IMG/VR virus record: IMGVR_UViG_3300035228_000179
Span: 1 to 25,241 of that record
Length of the DNA stretch: 25,241 nt
Source: a virus
Reading direction: 5' to 3' (one strand)
Made by a program: the position numbers and the translations under genes. Shown in pieces: positions 14,454 through 20,078 of this stretch. The stretch's first letter is position 1. The number at the start of each line of letters is the position of its first letter. Below the pieces are notes generated by a model. The model saw only the letters and a list, made by a program, of their open reading frames with translations, was not told the origin of the DNA and did no database searches.

Positions 14454-15128
14454 ATGATCAAAACATTATTTGCTGCACTTGCTGCAGCTGCCTTGGTTAT
14501 TCCTGCTGCACAAGCAGAACCAATTAGGGAAAGTGAATACAAGACTATGCACTCTATGGGATGTATGCTACTAGGTGAATGCACCGATGATGTAGTGAAA
14601 GTAAACTCCATGCTTGACATCTCATCGGAGTATGATAACACTGAAGAATTCACTGGTGTCACTGGTGAGTTTCATAATATGTTGCACTCACTCAATCAAG
14701 TTGGAGTGAATGTATTCCTTGCCGACGAGAAGTATTTTCCGAAAGGACATCGTGGTGTCTATCATACTGTCTCCAATAACTTCTTTCTGAATAAGAACTT
14801 TATGGGGAAGCCTAACATCCTAATGATGGTTATGCGTCACGAAGGATGGCATGCAGCACAAGATTGTATGGCAGGCACGATTGACAACAGTCTGATTGCT
14901 ATCATCAAACCAGAGGATGATGTTCCTATGATCTGGCGTGTGATGGCAGAACGTACCTATCCTGATTCTGCTGTACCTTGGGAAGCAGAAGCACAGTGGG
15001 CAGGTAGAACAGAGAACATGACAATGAATGCTCTTGCTGCTTGTGCTGGTGGTAATATGTGGGAGGTTTATGAACCCACTGCTCTTACCAGAAAGTATCT
15101 GGTAGAGTCTGGATATATTAAAGAGTAA
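14454..15128 (+). CDS. Exported zincin-type metallopeptidase-like protein
   Basis: 224 residues. A clear Sec signal peptide (MIKTLFAALAAAALVIPAAQA, cut after residue 21 before EP) sends it across the inner membrane. The motif RHEGWH (HExxH at 129-133, followed by AAQD) is the zinc-binding and catalytic site of zincin metallopeptidases. E177 or E179 in VPWEAEAQWAG is a candidate third zinc ligand. Four to six cysteines outside the signal suggest periplasmic disulfides. In a lytic phage such a protein could cut periplasmic or outer-membrane proteins during lysis or be packaged in the virion; this is inference. It sits at the head of a run of membrane and lysis-type genes and shares one base with the next start. 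Confidence 0.72.
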   Translation: MIKTLFAALAAAALVIPAAQAEPIRESEYKTMHSMGCMLLGECTDDVVKVNSMLDISSEYDNTEEFTGVTGEFHNMLHSLNQVGVNVFLADEKYFPKGHRGVYHTVSNNFFLNKNFMGKPNILMMVMRHEGWHAAQDCMAGTIDNSLIAIIKPEDDVPMIWRVMAERTYPDSAVPWEAEAQWAGRTENMTMNALAACAGGNMWEVYEPTALTRKYLVESGYIKE

Positions 15129-15319
15129 TGTTTACCATCTGGATCCACGTTAAGGCATTCTTTGCTGTTGTAGTAGTGAGTTGTGCTCACCCTGCTAACT
15201 GGCAGCAGTGTATTAGGGTGGACCAGTGGTTAATACCAGAACTGGTTCATGCTTGGCAGATAAAAACTGGTGAGTATGTACCTTACCAGCAAGAGAAAGA
15301 ATACCTATCAAATAAATAG
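15128..15319 (+). CDS. Small protein with N-terminal hydrophobic segment
   Basis: 63 residues. The N-terminus MFTIWIHVKAFFAVVVVSCAH has a hydrophobic stretch ending in a cysteine (VVSCAHP), which could be a signal anchor or a lipoprotein-like signal (the -1 to -3 residues VVS are not a classic lipobox). The rest, WQQCIRVDQWLIPELVHAW, is soluble. It starts in the stop codon of the metallopeptidase gene (TAATG), so the two may act together. Function unknown. Confidence 0.65.
   Translation: MFTIWIHVKAFFAVVVVSCAHPANWQQCIRVDQWLIPELVHAWQIKTGEYVPYQQEKEYLSNK
15311..15318 (+). promoter_or_regulatory. Late promoter motif AATAAATA
   Basis: Seven of eight bases match TATAAATA; overlaps the stop codon at 15317-15319 and lies 21 bases before ATG 15340. 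Confidence 0.5.
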
Positions 15320-15339
15320 TACTACCTTGCTCTTTACTT

Positions 15340-15630
15340 ATGGACTCAACTCCACAAAAGAAAGAGGAATCTAAAAAGGAAAATAAATTTGAGTGGGCGG
15401 ATGAGGGTGTATCAACTCTTGTCCGTGTTGTTATTCTTGGGTGGTCAGCATCAATTCTGACTCTTAATTATGTGGCTATTCCTGGAGTTCCTCAAAAAAA
15501 CATCGATCCGACTTTTATAGCCAGCGTTTTTACGGGAACTTTGGCTACGTTCGGTGTCGTTCCGACTAAAAAGAAAGACGATTCAAAACAAGCACCTACA
15601 TTGGAGAAGAAAGATGCAAAAATTGATTAA
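15340..15630 (+). CDS. Two-segment membrane protein, holin-like
   Basis: 96 residues with a charged N-terminus (MDSTPQKKEESKKENKFEW), two hydrophobic segments (~27-46 TLVRVVILGWSASILTLNYV and ~57-75 around FIASVFTGTLATFGV) and a lysine-rich tail. Size, two membrane segments and charged ends match many phage holins, and a lysozyme-type gene lies 2.7 kb downstream. No sequence motif proves a holin, so the call is from topology and context. A late promoter motif lies just upstream. Confidence 0.7.
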   Translation: MDSTPQKKEESKKENKFEWADEGVSTLVRVVILGWSASILTLNYVAIPGVPQKNIDPTFIASVFTGTLATFGVVPTKKKDDSKQAPTLEKKDAKID

Positions 15631-15850
15631 TGGTGTCGCGTTATTATCTGGTTTAGTTTCTTTAGCTATCGTAGGGGGTGGTGCTTATCTGTATACACAA
15701 AAGGATGCGCTCATTGAGAGTGCTACAGCAGCAGCAACAAAGGCAGCAACAGAAGCAGTAACTAGTGCCCTTCCTGGGATGTTAGACTCTGCTATGCCAG
15801 AAGTTCCTGAACTTCCCGGCGCAACTGGCGGTGTTATTCCAGGTATGTAA
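15614..15850 (+). CDS. Small single-span membrane protein
   Basis: 78 residues from ATG 15614, with GGAGAAG upstream; in-frame starts further left lie deep inside the previous gene. Segment ~5-27 (INGVALLSGLVSLAIVGGGA) is a membrane anchor. An alanine-rich helix (SATAAATKAATEAVTSALPG) and a proline-rich end (MPEVPELPGATGGVIPGM) follow. It overlaps the holin-like gene by 17 bases and stops one base before the next start, so it is in the same unit. It could be a holin partner or spanin-like protein, or a virion protein; unknown. Confidence 0.7.
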   Translation: MQKLINGVALLSGLVSLAIVGGGAYLYTQKDALIESATAAATKAATEAVTSALPGMLDSAMPEVPELPGATGGVIPGM

Positions 15851-15851
15851 A

Positions 15852-16676
15852 GTGGATATTCGTGAGATTGTACCGATCGATATTAACGTAAATATCAGAG
15901 AACTAGATATCCCACCTATTGATATCTGGACTGCTCCTGCTGTTGGAAATACTAATGTAAGTGTACCACCGGTCACAATACAGTTAGGAACTCCTATCGT
16001 TAACATACCGGGTTGTGTTGAAGCTCACGAATCTAATAATGATTCTAAAACTATTGGTACGGATGATGAGAATGGTCTAGTCACTTATTGTGATGCGGGT
16101 GTTCCATCATTCAGTCCAATTGATTATGATAAAACTCAACTAAAATTTACTAAAGGTCCGACACCAACTCCTCAATTTAAAGGAGAGCAACCAAATAATT
16201 TAGAAGATACTACTCCACAACCTCCTATATCAGAGACATCTAAAAATATAACAAGCATTCAGTGTCCTACTCAAGAACAGTTAGATAAAGAACCCGTGGG
16301 GTTCCTGTTTGATAGTGGACGCAAAGAAGTATTAGGATACAAGTTGGTAGGAGACCAATGTATCCGAGAGGTAGGTGATGTACCTATCATCACACAAGTA
16401 TTAAATGGATTACCCCCAACTGGTGTTGTTATCACCACTGGGGGTATTGCTGTAGTTGCTACTACATCTGCACTGCTTGCTAAACCATTCGCTGACATTC
16501 TTCTGAAGGTAATCAAACCTACAGTGAAGAAAGTTCTGAAGAAGGTTGCTGCTATTCGGGGTAAGAAACCAAAGGTCGAGTCTGTAACGGAGCGCCGAGG
16601 AGAGCAGCGTCTTCGGAATGAAGCGATTGCAAAGCTTCGGTCTGTTGCGGCGAAGAGTCAGAAGAAGAAGAAATAG
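15852..16676 (+). CDS. Probable virion structural protein
   Basis: 274 residues from GTG 15852, one base after the upstream stop; GTG 15831 is also in frame but overlaps the previous gene. The N-terminal half is beta-rich and proline-rich (IPPIDIWTAPAVGN, then VPPVTIQLGTPIVNIPGCVE), a style seen in cyanophage structural proteins. The second half has an alanine/valine-rich hydrophobic stretch (VVITTGGIAVVATTSALLAK) and a strongly basic tail ending in KSQKKKK. The last 125 bases are also covered, in antisense, by the end of a minus-strand gene, so the two genes run into each other. Function is inferred only from style and late context. Confidence 0.72.
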   Translation: MDIREIVPIDINVNIRELDIPPIDIWTAPAVGNTNVSVPPVTIQLGTPIVNIPGCVEAHESNNDSKTIGTDDENGLVTYCDAGVPSFSPIDYDKTQLKFTKGPTPTPQFKGEQPNNLEDTTPQPPISETSKNITSIQCPTQEQLDKEPVGFLFDSGRKEVLGYKLVGDQCIREVGDVPIITQVLNGLPPTGVVITTGGIAVVATTSALLAKPFADILLKVIKPTVKKVLKKVAAIRGKKPKVESVTERRGEQRLRNEAIAKLRSVAAKSQKKKK

Positions 16677-17490
16677 GTTTAGGAATTAAGTGTACGTGCT
16701 CTTTAATAGCATTCTTATTCATTACCACAACATCAGCACATACATTTGCATACTTACTTCCAGGACGGAATATAATTCCTTGCTGCATTAGTGTTCCACA
16801 ATTCTTAAGTCTTGCGATCTCAAAATCTAATCTTTTATTGGCAGTAAGTTGTTTCATCATTGCGATGTTAGAAGTTGCTGCTTCTTTACATAGATCTTGT
16901 AACTTTTTATCTGTAGGTGTACTCCATGTCATAGAGAACCCTACACCTAAACTGTAGTTATTCTTCTGTCCTGTTCTAGTTTTTTTGGTGAACAGAATGT
17001 CTCCAGGATTATCAATACGTCCATCTGCAATATCATTTCCATCATCATCAAATGCTCCCATAGTATCAGTAACATCGTATACTGGGTCGTCATAATATGG
17101 TTCCCACGGTCTAGATGCAGACGTAGTTCCAGTTACATACGGGGAGAAGTTGCGAGTGGGACCCTGACACTGAATCCCGTTTCCGTATGTGTTTGTAATA
17201 TATGGTCCCTGAAGGACTTGTACAGCTTGGTTTGTAACGGAGCCTGAACTATTAGCCACAGGAGAAGCAGTAGCAGACACACCACCAATAGTTTCAGCAT
17301 AAGAAGGATTAGCAAATAATAAAGTTACTGCGAGAAGATACTTGTGGTATCGGTTATGCTTGTAACCTCGGTTTCTCTTTGAATAATTGTATGATTTTGA
17401 AGCCCTGGGCCAGAATAAGTTTCTGTGAACTGAAACGCTGCTCCCGGTGCCGTTTGTTGAAACGATGGTTTGCTTGTTACTCCCGTCCAT
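16552..17490 (-). CDS. Exported protein, start uncertain
   Basis: Minus-strand gene, 312 residues if it starts at the ATG complementary to 17488-17490. Residues 51-65 (YLLAVTLLFANPSYA, then ETIGG) look exactly like a signal-peptide core and cleavage site, which would place the natural start near 17345, but no ATG, GTG or TTG occurs there in this frame. Either the first 48 residues are real and overlap the upstream gene by 166 bases, or an unusual start, a frameshift or a sequence change is involved. The mature part has SLGVGFSMTWSTPTDKKLQ and six cysteines, compatible with an envelope protein. Its C-terminal end overlaps the convergent plus-strand gene by 125 bases. Not recognised. Confidence 0.62.
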   Translation of the reverse strand: MDGSNKQTIVSTNGTGSSVSVHRNLFWPRASKSYNYSKRNRGYKHNRYHKYLLAVTLLFANPSYAETIGGVSATASPVANSSGSVTNQAVQVLQGPYITNTYGNGIQCQGPTRNFSPYVTGTTSASRPWEPYYDDPVYDVTDTMGAFDDDGNDIADGRIDNPGDILFTKKTRTGQKNNYSLGVGFSMTWSTPTDKKLQDLCKEAATSNIAMMKQLTANKRLDFEIARLKNCGTLMQQGIIFRPGSKYANVCADVVVMNKNAIKEHVHLIPKPISSSSDSSPQQTEALQSLHSEDAALLGAPLQTRPLVSYPE

Positions 17491-17741
17491 GATGATGTCA
17501 CTCCATCTATAGTTACATTAGAAGCACCTGTTCCTGGGGAGAGGTTTCCAGATGCTGATACACCAGAACCAGTAGCAGAGTACTGATATCCGGTGCTATA
17601 ATCCATGCTATTAATTGTTTCTGTTATCTTTTGTGTAGTTTCTGTATGGCTAGACATACTTCCTTGAGAGAAGTTTGGTACTACCGGGACCGCCATTGCT
17701 GGAGATCCCAATAGAAATGCCATTAGAATTATCTTCTTCAT
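17325..17741 (-). CDS. Small exported protein, paralogue of the upstream one
   Basis: 138 residues on the minus strand. Signal peptide MKKIILMAFLLGSPAMA, cut before VPVVPNF. The mature part is serine/threonine/glycine-rich and beta-prone. It shares VPNFS and GAAFxF(S/T)(Q/E)xY with the neighbouring 165-residue protein, so the two look like diverged copies. No catalytic motif. The gene starts eight bases after its neighbour stops, and its 3' part overlaps the frame of the third gene. Confidence 0.7.
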   Translation of the reverse strand: MKKIILMAFLLGSPAMAVPVVPNFSQGSMSSHTETTQKITETINSMDYSTGYQYSATGSGVSASGNLSPGTGASNVTIDGVTSSWTGVTSKPSFQQTAPGAAFQFTETYSGPGLQNHTIIQRETEVTSITDTTSIFSQ

Positions 17742-17749
17742 GACAGTCC

Positions 17750-18247
17750 TTAATCGATTACAGTGATCTCACTCACGAATTGTCCAGTAGCTGTCGTGCC
17801 AGCTCCTCCAGCTGTCACTCCGATTACCCCTGCCGAAGTAATTGTACCAGCTAATGTTCCAGCAGTACCAGCAGTGTAAGAAGTTACATTACTGAAGTTA
17901 GGAACAGCTCCTACAGTAGGAGCAGCAGTTGGTACTACATCAGCCTGTGTATATGACTGACTAAATGAGAACGCAGCACCTGCTGTGTCTTGAGTGGCAG
18001 CAATAGTACCAGGAGCATATATTCCAGACGTAATCGTGCCAGCAGACACTGTGCCTGCTGTAGTACCGTCCGTAGTATCAATGTTTGAACCAGAGATACT
18101 AAATGAGGAACCAATTCGTGTCGCTTGCGTTCTAGCGGCGTCAACTGTAAGTTGAATACTAGAAGCATGTTTTGATACAAGTCCGCCTGCACTTGCTGCA
18201 GAAGCGGTCATCAGTAGCATTCCAAAAGCAATAATTGCTTTCTTCAT
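17750..18247 (-). CDS. Small exported Ser/Thr/Gly-rich protein
   Basis: 165 residues on the minus strand. Signal peptide MKKAIIAFGMLLMTASAASA, cut near AGG. The mature protein has a low-complexity, beta-rich make-up (TTAGTVSAGTITSGIYAPGT) resembling secreted or surface filament-like proteins, with GAAFSFSQSYT and AVPNFSNV shared with the next gene. No cysteine, no known domain. It is the first gene of the three-gene minus-strand unit and has a late promoter motif on its own strand 24 bases upstream. It may coat the virion, act in the host envelope, or be released at lysis; unknown. Confidence 0.72.
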   Translation of the reverse strand: MKKAIIAFGMLLMTASAASAGGLVSKHASSIQLTVDAARTQATRIGSSFSISGSNIDTTDGTTAGTVSAGTITSGIYAPGTIAATQDTAGAAFSFSQSYTQADVVPTAAPTVGAVPNFSNVTSYTAGTAGTLAGTITSAGVIGVTAGGAGTTATGQFVSEITVID

Positions 18248-18271
18248 TTGTAAAAGAACAAACTATAAAAA

Positions 18272-18279
18272 TATTTATA
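18272..18279 (-). promoter_or_regulatory. Late promoter TATAAATA on the minus strand
   Basis: The plus strand reads TATTTATA, so the minus strand has the exact late consensus. It lies 24 bases before the minus-strand ATG at 18247 and would drive the three exported-protein genes late. Confidence 0.7.
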
Positions 18280-18289
18280 CGAGCCAGGC

Positions 18290-18318
18290 TTGACAACCGG
18301 CTACATAGGTGATATGAT
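18290..18318 (+). promoter_or_regulatory. Sigma70-type promoter TTGACA-17-TATGAT
   Basis: TTGACA (18290-18295), 17-base spacer, TATGAT (18313-18318). Predicted start is near 18325, seven bases before the ATG of the lysozyme-type gene, so the message would have almost no leader. Confidence 0.7.
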
Positions 18319-18331
18319 AGGCACTGTCGTA

Positions 18332-18904
18332 ATGAAACGAATGATCTCACAAGCATTTATAGCTGCTGGTCTCTCATTCATGATTCCAGCGTCACTTCCA
18401 CCATTGGAAGGACCTGTATCTGTTCCTGTAATACAATACGAACCTACCTGGCAGTGTGAAGACTGCACTCCAGAGGAACAGTATGTACTTGCAGAACTAC
18501 AAGAACGAACAAAAATTACTGATAAGAATGCCCTTGCTACACTGATGGGGAACATCAAGCAGGAGAGTAAGTTCATCTCTAACATCTGTGAAGGTGGAGC
18601 TCGGGTGTCTTATACCCAATGCACTACTGGTGGATATGGTTTGATTCAGTGGACCAGTGCCGGTCGATACAAAGGTCTTGGCAGTTTCTGTGCTAAATAT
18701 CAATGCGATCCGAGCAGTTTATCTGGTCAGGTTCGTTGGATGATTAACGAACCGATCTTTCAGCAGTATCTTCCAGAGTTTGAAGGACGTGGATATTCTA
18801 TCTCACAGTACATGGTTCCTGCTTACTACTGGTTGGGGTGGGGTATTAAAGGTAACCGTGAAATCTATGCCTATGACTATAAAGACAAACTGATCCTAGT
18901 ATGA
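18332..18904 (+). CDS. Phage tail lysozyme-type protein (endolysin candidate)
   Basis: 190 residues from ATG 18332. The longer frame from TTG 18290 is rejected because it would start inside the -35 box. An N-terminal hydrophobic segment (MKRMISQAFIAAGLSFMIPA) could be a signal or signal-anchor. Residues ~64-185 match the phage tail lysozyme pattern: ALATLMGNIKQESKF with E78 as the likely catalytic acid, then GGYGLIQWTSAGRYKGL and the FEGRGYSISQYMVPAYYWLG segment. It would cleave peptidoglycan, either as endolysin or as a virion-associated lysin. The export segment suggests signal-arrest type release. Cysteines at 42, 45, 86 and 97 may form disulfides. It overlaps the next gene by four bases (ATGA). 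Confidence 0.82.
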   Translation: MKRMISQAFIAAGLSFMIPASLPPLEGPVSVPVIQYEPTWQCEDCTPEEQYVLAELQERTKITDKNALATLMGNIKQESKFISNICEGGARVSYTQCTTGGYGLIQWTSAGRYKGLGSFCAKYQCDPSSLSGQVRWMINEPIFQQYLPEFEGRGYSISQYMVPAYYWLGWGIKGNREIYAYDYKDKLILV

Positions 18905-19134
18905 CATATCCTGCACCAAAATATCTTAAAGACGACCCTTGGTTTGGTCCCGGTTGCTTCTCTCTTCATCAAACAGAATATAAACTTGCTTATGATCAAG
19001 CAGTTATTGAAAATCTATTACTTGATGATACCAATATAGAAGTAAAAAATATACATCAAGTGATGTATGACATTGCTACAGGTCATGGCAAAACTACTTT
19101 ACACCTTGGGGGATCAGAAAACTTTCATGGATAA
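18901..19134 (+). CDS. Small hypothetical protein
   Basis: 77 residues starting MTYPAPKYLKDDPWFGPG in the ATGA overlap with the lysozyme-type gene. Soluble, with FSLHQTEYKLAYDQAV and a helical middle; no domain recognised. It overlaps the next gene by eight bases. Co-expression with the lysozyme-type gene from the same sigma70-type promoter is likely. Confidence 0.68.
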   Translation: MTYPAPKYLKDDPWFGPGCFSLHQTEYKLAYDQAVIENLLLDDTNIEVKNIHQVMYDIATGHGKTTLHLGGSENFHG

Positions 19135-19339
19135 TGATTGGCGATACAGTGACGAACGTATGGAGATGAGACAAAAAGTTTATGGTCTCCTCCTGACAAA
19201 ATTTGGTTCTGCCCTTGACGACAATGGAGAACCTATGTATACTATGGACAGCATCACACAATGCTCTCACGACTGGGTGTCCCAAGGCAATGTAAGGACA
19301 GATGGTATAGTGGCATATTTTAAAGCATACTACGCTTGA
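19127..19339 (+). CDS. Small hypothetical protein
   Basis: 70 residues from ATG 19127 (MDNDWRYSDERMEMRQKVYG). A start at 19067 in the same frame is less likely because it would overlap the upstream gene by 68 bases and adds unlike sequence. Helical, acidic, ending VAYFKAYYA. The stop TGA (19337-19339) lies inside the -35 hexamer TTGACA of the RNA-cluster promoter. Function unknown. Confidence 0.68.
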   Translation: MDNDWRYSDERMEMRQKVYGLLLTKFGSALDDNGEPMYTMDSITQCSHDWVSQGNVRTDGIVAYFKAYYA

Positions 19340-19364
19340 CATTACCTCATCACTGTGCTACTAT
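19336..19364 (+). promoter_or_regulatory. Sigma70-type promoter of the tmRNA/tRNA cluster
   Basis: TTGACA (19336-19341), 17-base spacer, TACTAT (19359-19364). The predicted start near 19371 coincides with the expected 5' end of the tmRNA acceptor piece. The -35 box contains the stop codon of the upstream gene. Confidence 0.7.
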
Positions 19365-19370
19365 ATACAG

Positions 19371-19429
19371 TGTTCAAGAGGTTGCAAAGTCTGTTGTTCT
19401 GGACAGGGGTTCGATTCCCCTCACTTCCA
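19371..19429 (+). ncRNA. ssrA: tmRNA acceptor piece of a permuted two-piece tmRNA
   Basis: This ~59-base RNA supplies the T arm and the 3' acceptor strand. AGGGG (19405-19409) pairs with CCCCT (19417-19421) around TTCGATT. CACTTCC (19422-19428) and A19429 then form the 3' end. CACTTCC pairs over all seven positions with GGGGGTG at the start of the coding piece (19518-19524), and the third pair is G-U, the alanine identity mark; A73 also fits alanine. GGAC sits just before the T arm, as in E. coli tmRNA. TTGTTCT (19394-19400) can pair with GGAACAA (19564-19570) of the coding piece as helix 2. CCA is not encoded. There is no D arm or anticodon arm here, so it is not a tRNA. The 5' end is set by the promoter and is approximate. 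Confidence 0.85.
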
Positions 19430-19431
19430 TC

Positions 19432-19513
19432 GGGTAGGTGTCCGAGTGGTTAAAGGAGACGGACTGTAAATCCGTTAGCTATGCTTACGTTGGTTCAAAT
19501 CCAACTCTACCCA
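19432..19513 (+). tRNA. tRNA-Tyr(GUA), lying between the two tmRNA pieces
   Basis: Acceptor GGGTAGG (19432-19438) pairs with TCTACCC (19506-19512), discriminator A19513. Anticodon stem ACGGA/TCCGT encloses CTGTAAA with anticodon GTA. It has the long variable arm typical of bacterial tRNA-Tyr, and T arm GTTGG/CCAAC. CCA not encoded. Only two bases separate it from the acceptor piece and four from the coding piece, so its own processing by RNase P and a 3' nuclease would help free both tmRNA parts. Confidence 0.95.
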
Positions 19514-19517
19514 CTCT

Positions 19518-19655
19518 GGGGGTGCCATGGTTTCGACAGGGCAAAAAGGTTGTAATTGTTGACGGAACAAAACCCTAGATGCAAAAACATCTCATACTGC
19601 TGCGAATAATATCGTAGCATTCTCCCGCAGCACCGTTGCTGCCTAAATGGGAGAT
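19518..19655 (+). ncRNA. ssrA: tmRNA coding piece with tag reading frame
   Basis: The piece starts GGGGGTG, the 5' acceptor strand, followed by the tmRNA-conserved TGGTTTCGACAGGG. The tag frame reads GCG AAT AAT ATC GTA GCA ... GCC TAA (19602-19646) and encodes ANNIVAFSRSTVAA. The opening ANNIV and the FSR segment are hallmarks of cyanobacterial tmRNA tags, and the end VAA resembles the hydrophobic protease-recognition tail. GCT at 19599 just before could serve as the resume codon instead. TCTCCC (19621-19626) with GGGAGA (19649-19654), and GCAGC (19627-19631) with GCTGC (19638-19642), form the helix around the stop codon. It rescues stalled ribosomes by trans-translation, charged with alanine through the acceptor piece. 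The 3' end is approximate. Confidence 0.88.
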
Positions 19656-19714
19656 GGGGGATAGGTTATCCTTCTAATCCAATAACTCTTGGGGGTGCAA
19701 TGCCCCTTCTTTAT
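19656..19714 (+). other. Structured spacer after the tmRNA coding piece
   Basis: GGATA/TATCC around GGT (19659-19671) forms a small hairpin, and GTTAT (19665-19669) can instead pair with ATAAC (19682-19686), so a pseudoknot is possible. GGGGGTGCAATGCCCC follows, a G/C hairpin with a TTCTTT end. It may be the 3' end or processing region of the coding RNA or a weak terminator. No gene. Confidence 0.4.
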
Positions 19715-19788
19715 GGGCAAGTAGCTCAGATGGATAGAGCCACGCACTTCTAATGCGTTGGTCGGGGGTTCGAGTCCCTCCTTGCCTG
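19715..19788 (+). tRNA. tRNA-Arg(UCU)
   Basis: Acceptor GGGCAAG (19715-19721) pairs with CTTGCCT (19781-19787), one G-U pair. D arm GCTC/GAGC, anticodon stem ACGCA/TGCGT with loop CTTCTAA (anticodon TCT), T arm GGGGG/CCCTC with TTCGAGT. Discriminator G19788; CCA not encoded. Confidence 0.95.
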
Positions 19789-19802
19789 CTCTCTTTAAAA
19801 CT

Positions 19803-20000
19803 ATGTCAATTTATGATTTCGGTGGTCTTGATAAACACCCTGCTAATATCTTACGTTTAATCAGTGAGTTGGAAGGATCATATCAACTGTGTAAATACAT
19901 GGGGTTTGAAGAGGACATGAACACATTGAATGAGATGAAGAAACCTTATTACAAACTTTATTTCAAACTTAAACGAGAACAAAAATCCAAGGGCGATTAG
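19803..20000 (+). CDS. Small hypothetical protein between tRNA genes
   Basis: 65 residues from ATG 19803 (MSIYDFGGLDKHPANILRLI); the upstream in-frame ATG 19758 lies inside tRNA-Arg and is rejected. Helical, charged (YYKLYFKLKREQKSKGD). The last ten bases, including the TAG stop, lie in the acceptor and following bases of tRNA-Val. Function unknown; a coding gene placed between tRNAs on the same transcript. Confidence 0.65.
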   Translation: MSIYDFGGLDKHPANILRLISELEGSYQLCKYMGFEEDMNTLNEMKKPYYKLYFKLKREQKSKGD

Positions 20001-20062
20001 CGCAGCGGTAGCGCACCTCCTTTACACGGAGATGGTCACTGGTTCAAATCCAGTATCGCCCA
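19991..20062 (+). tRNA. tRNA-Val(UAC)
   Basis: Acceptor GGGCGAT (19991-19997) pairs with ATCGCCC (20055-20061), discriminator A. D arm GCGC/GCGC, anticodon stem CCTCC/GGAGA with loop TTTACAC (anticodon TAC), T arm ACTGG/CCAGT. CCA not encoded. It overlaps the upstream gene's end by ten bases. Confidence 0.95.
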
Positions 20063-20078
20063 TAGTATCTTTATACTA

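Noticed and set aside
18290-18331. TTG 18290 or ATG 18314 as start of the lysozyme-type gene
   Set aside because: Both lie inside the predicted promoter boxes and would be upstream of the transcript start; ATG 18332 begins a sensible export segment.
19371-19429. A degenerate or truncated tRNA gene
   Set aside because: It has a perfect T arm and acceptor 3' strand but no D arm, no anticodon arm and no matching 5' acceptor strand nearby. Its partner strand is at 19518-19524, so the tmRNA acceptor piece explains it better.
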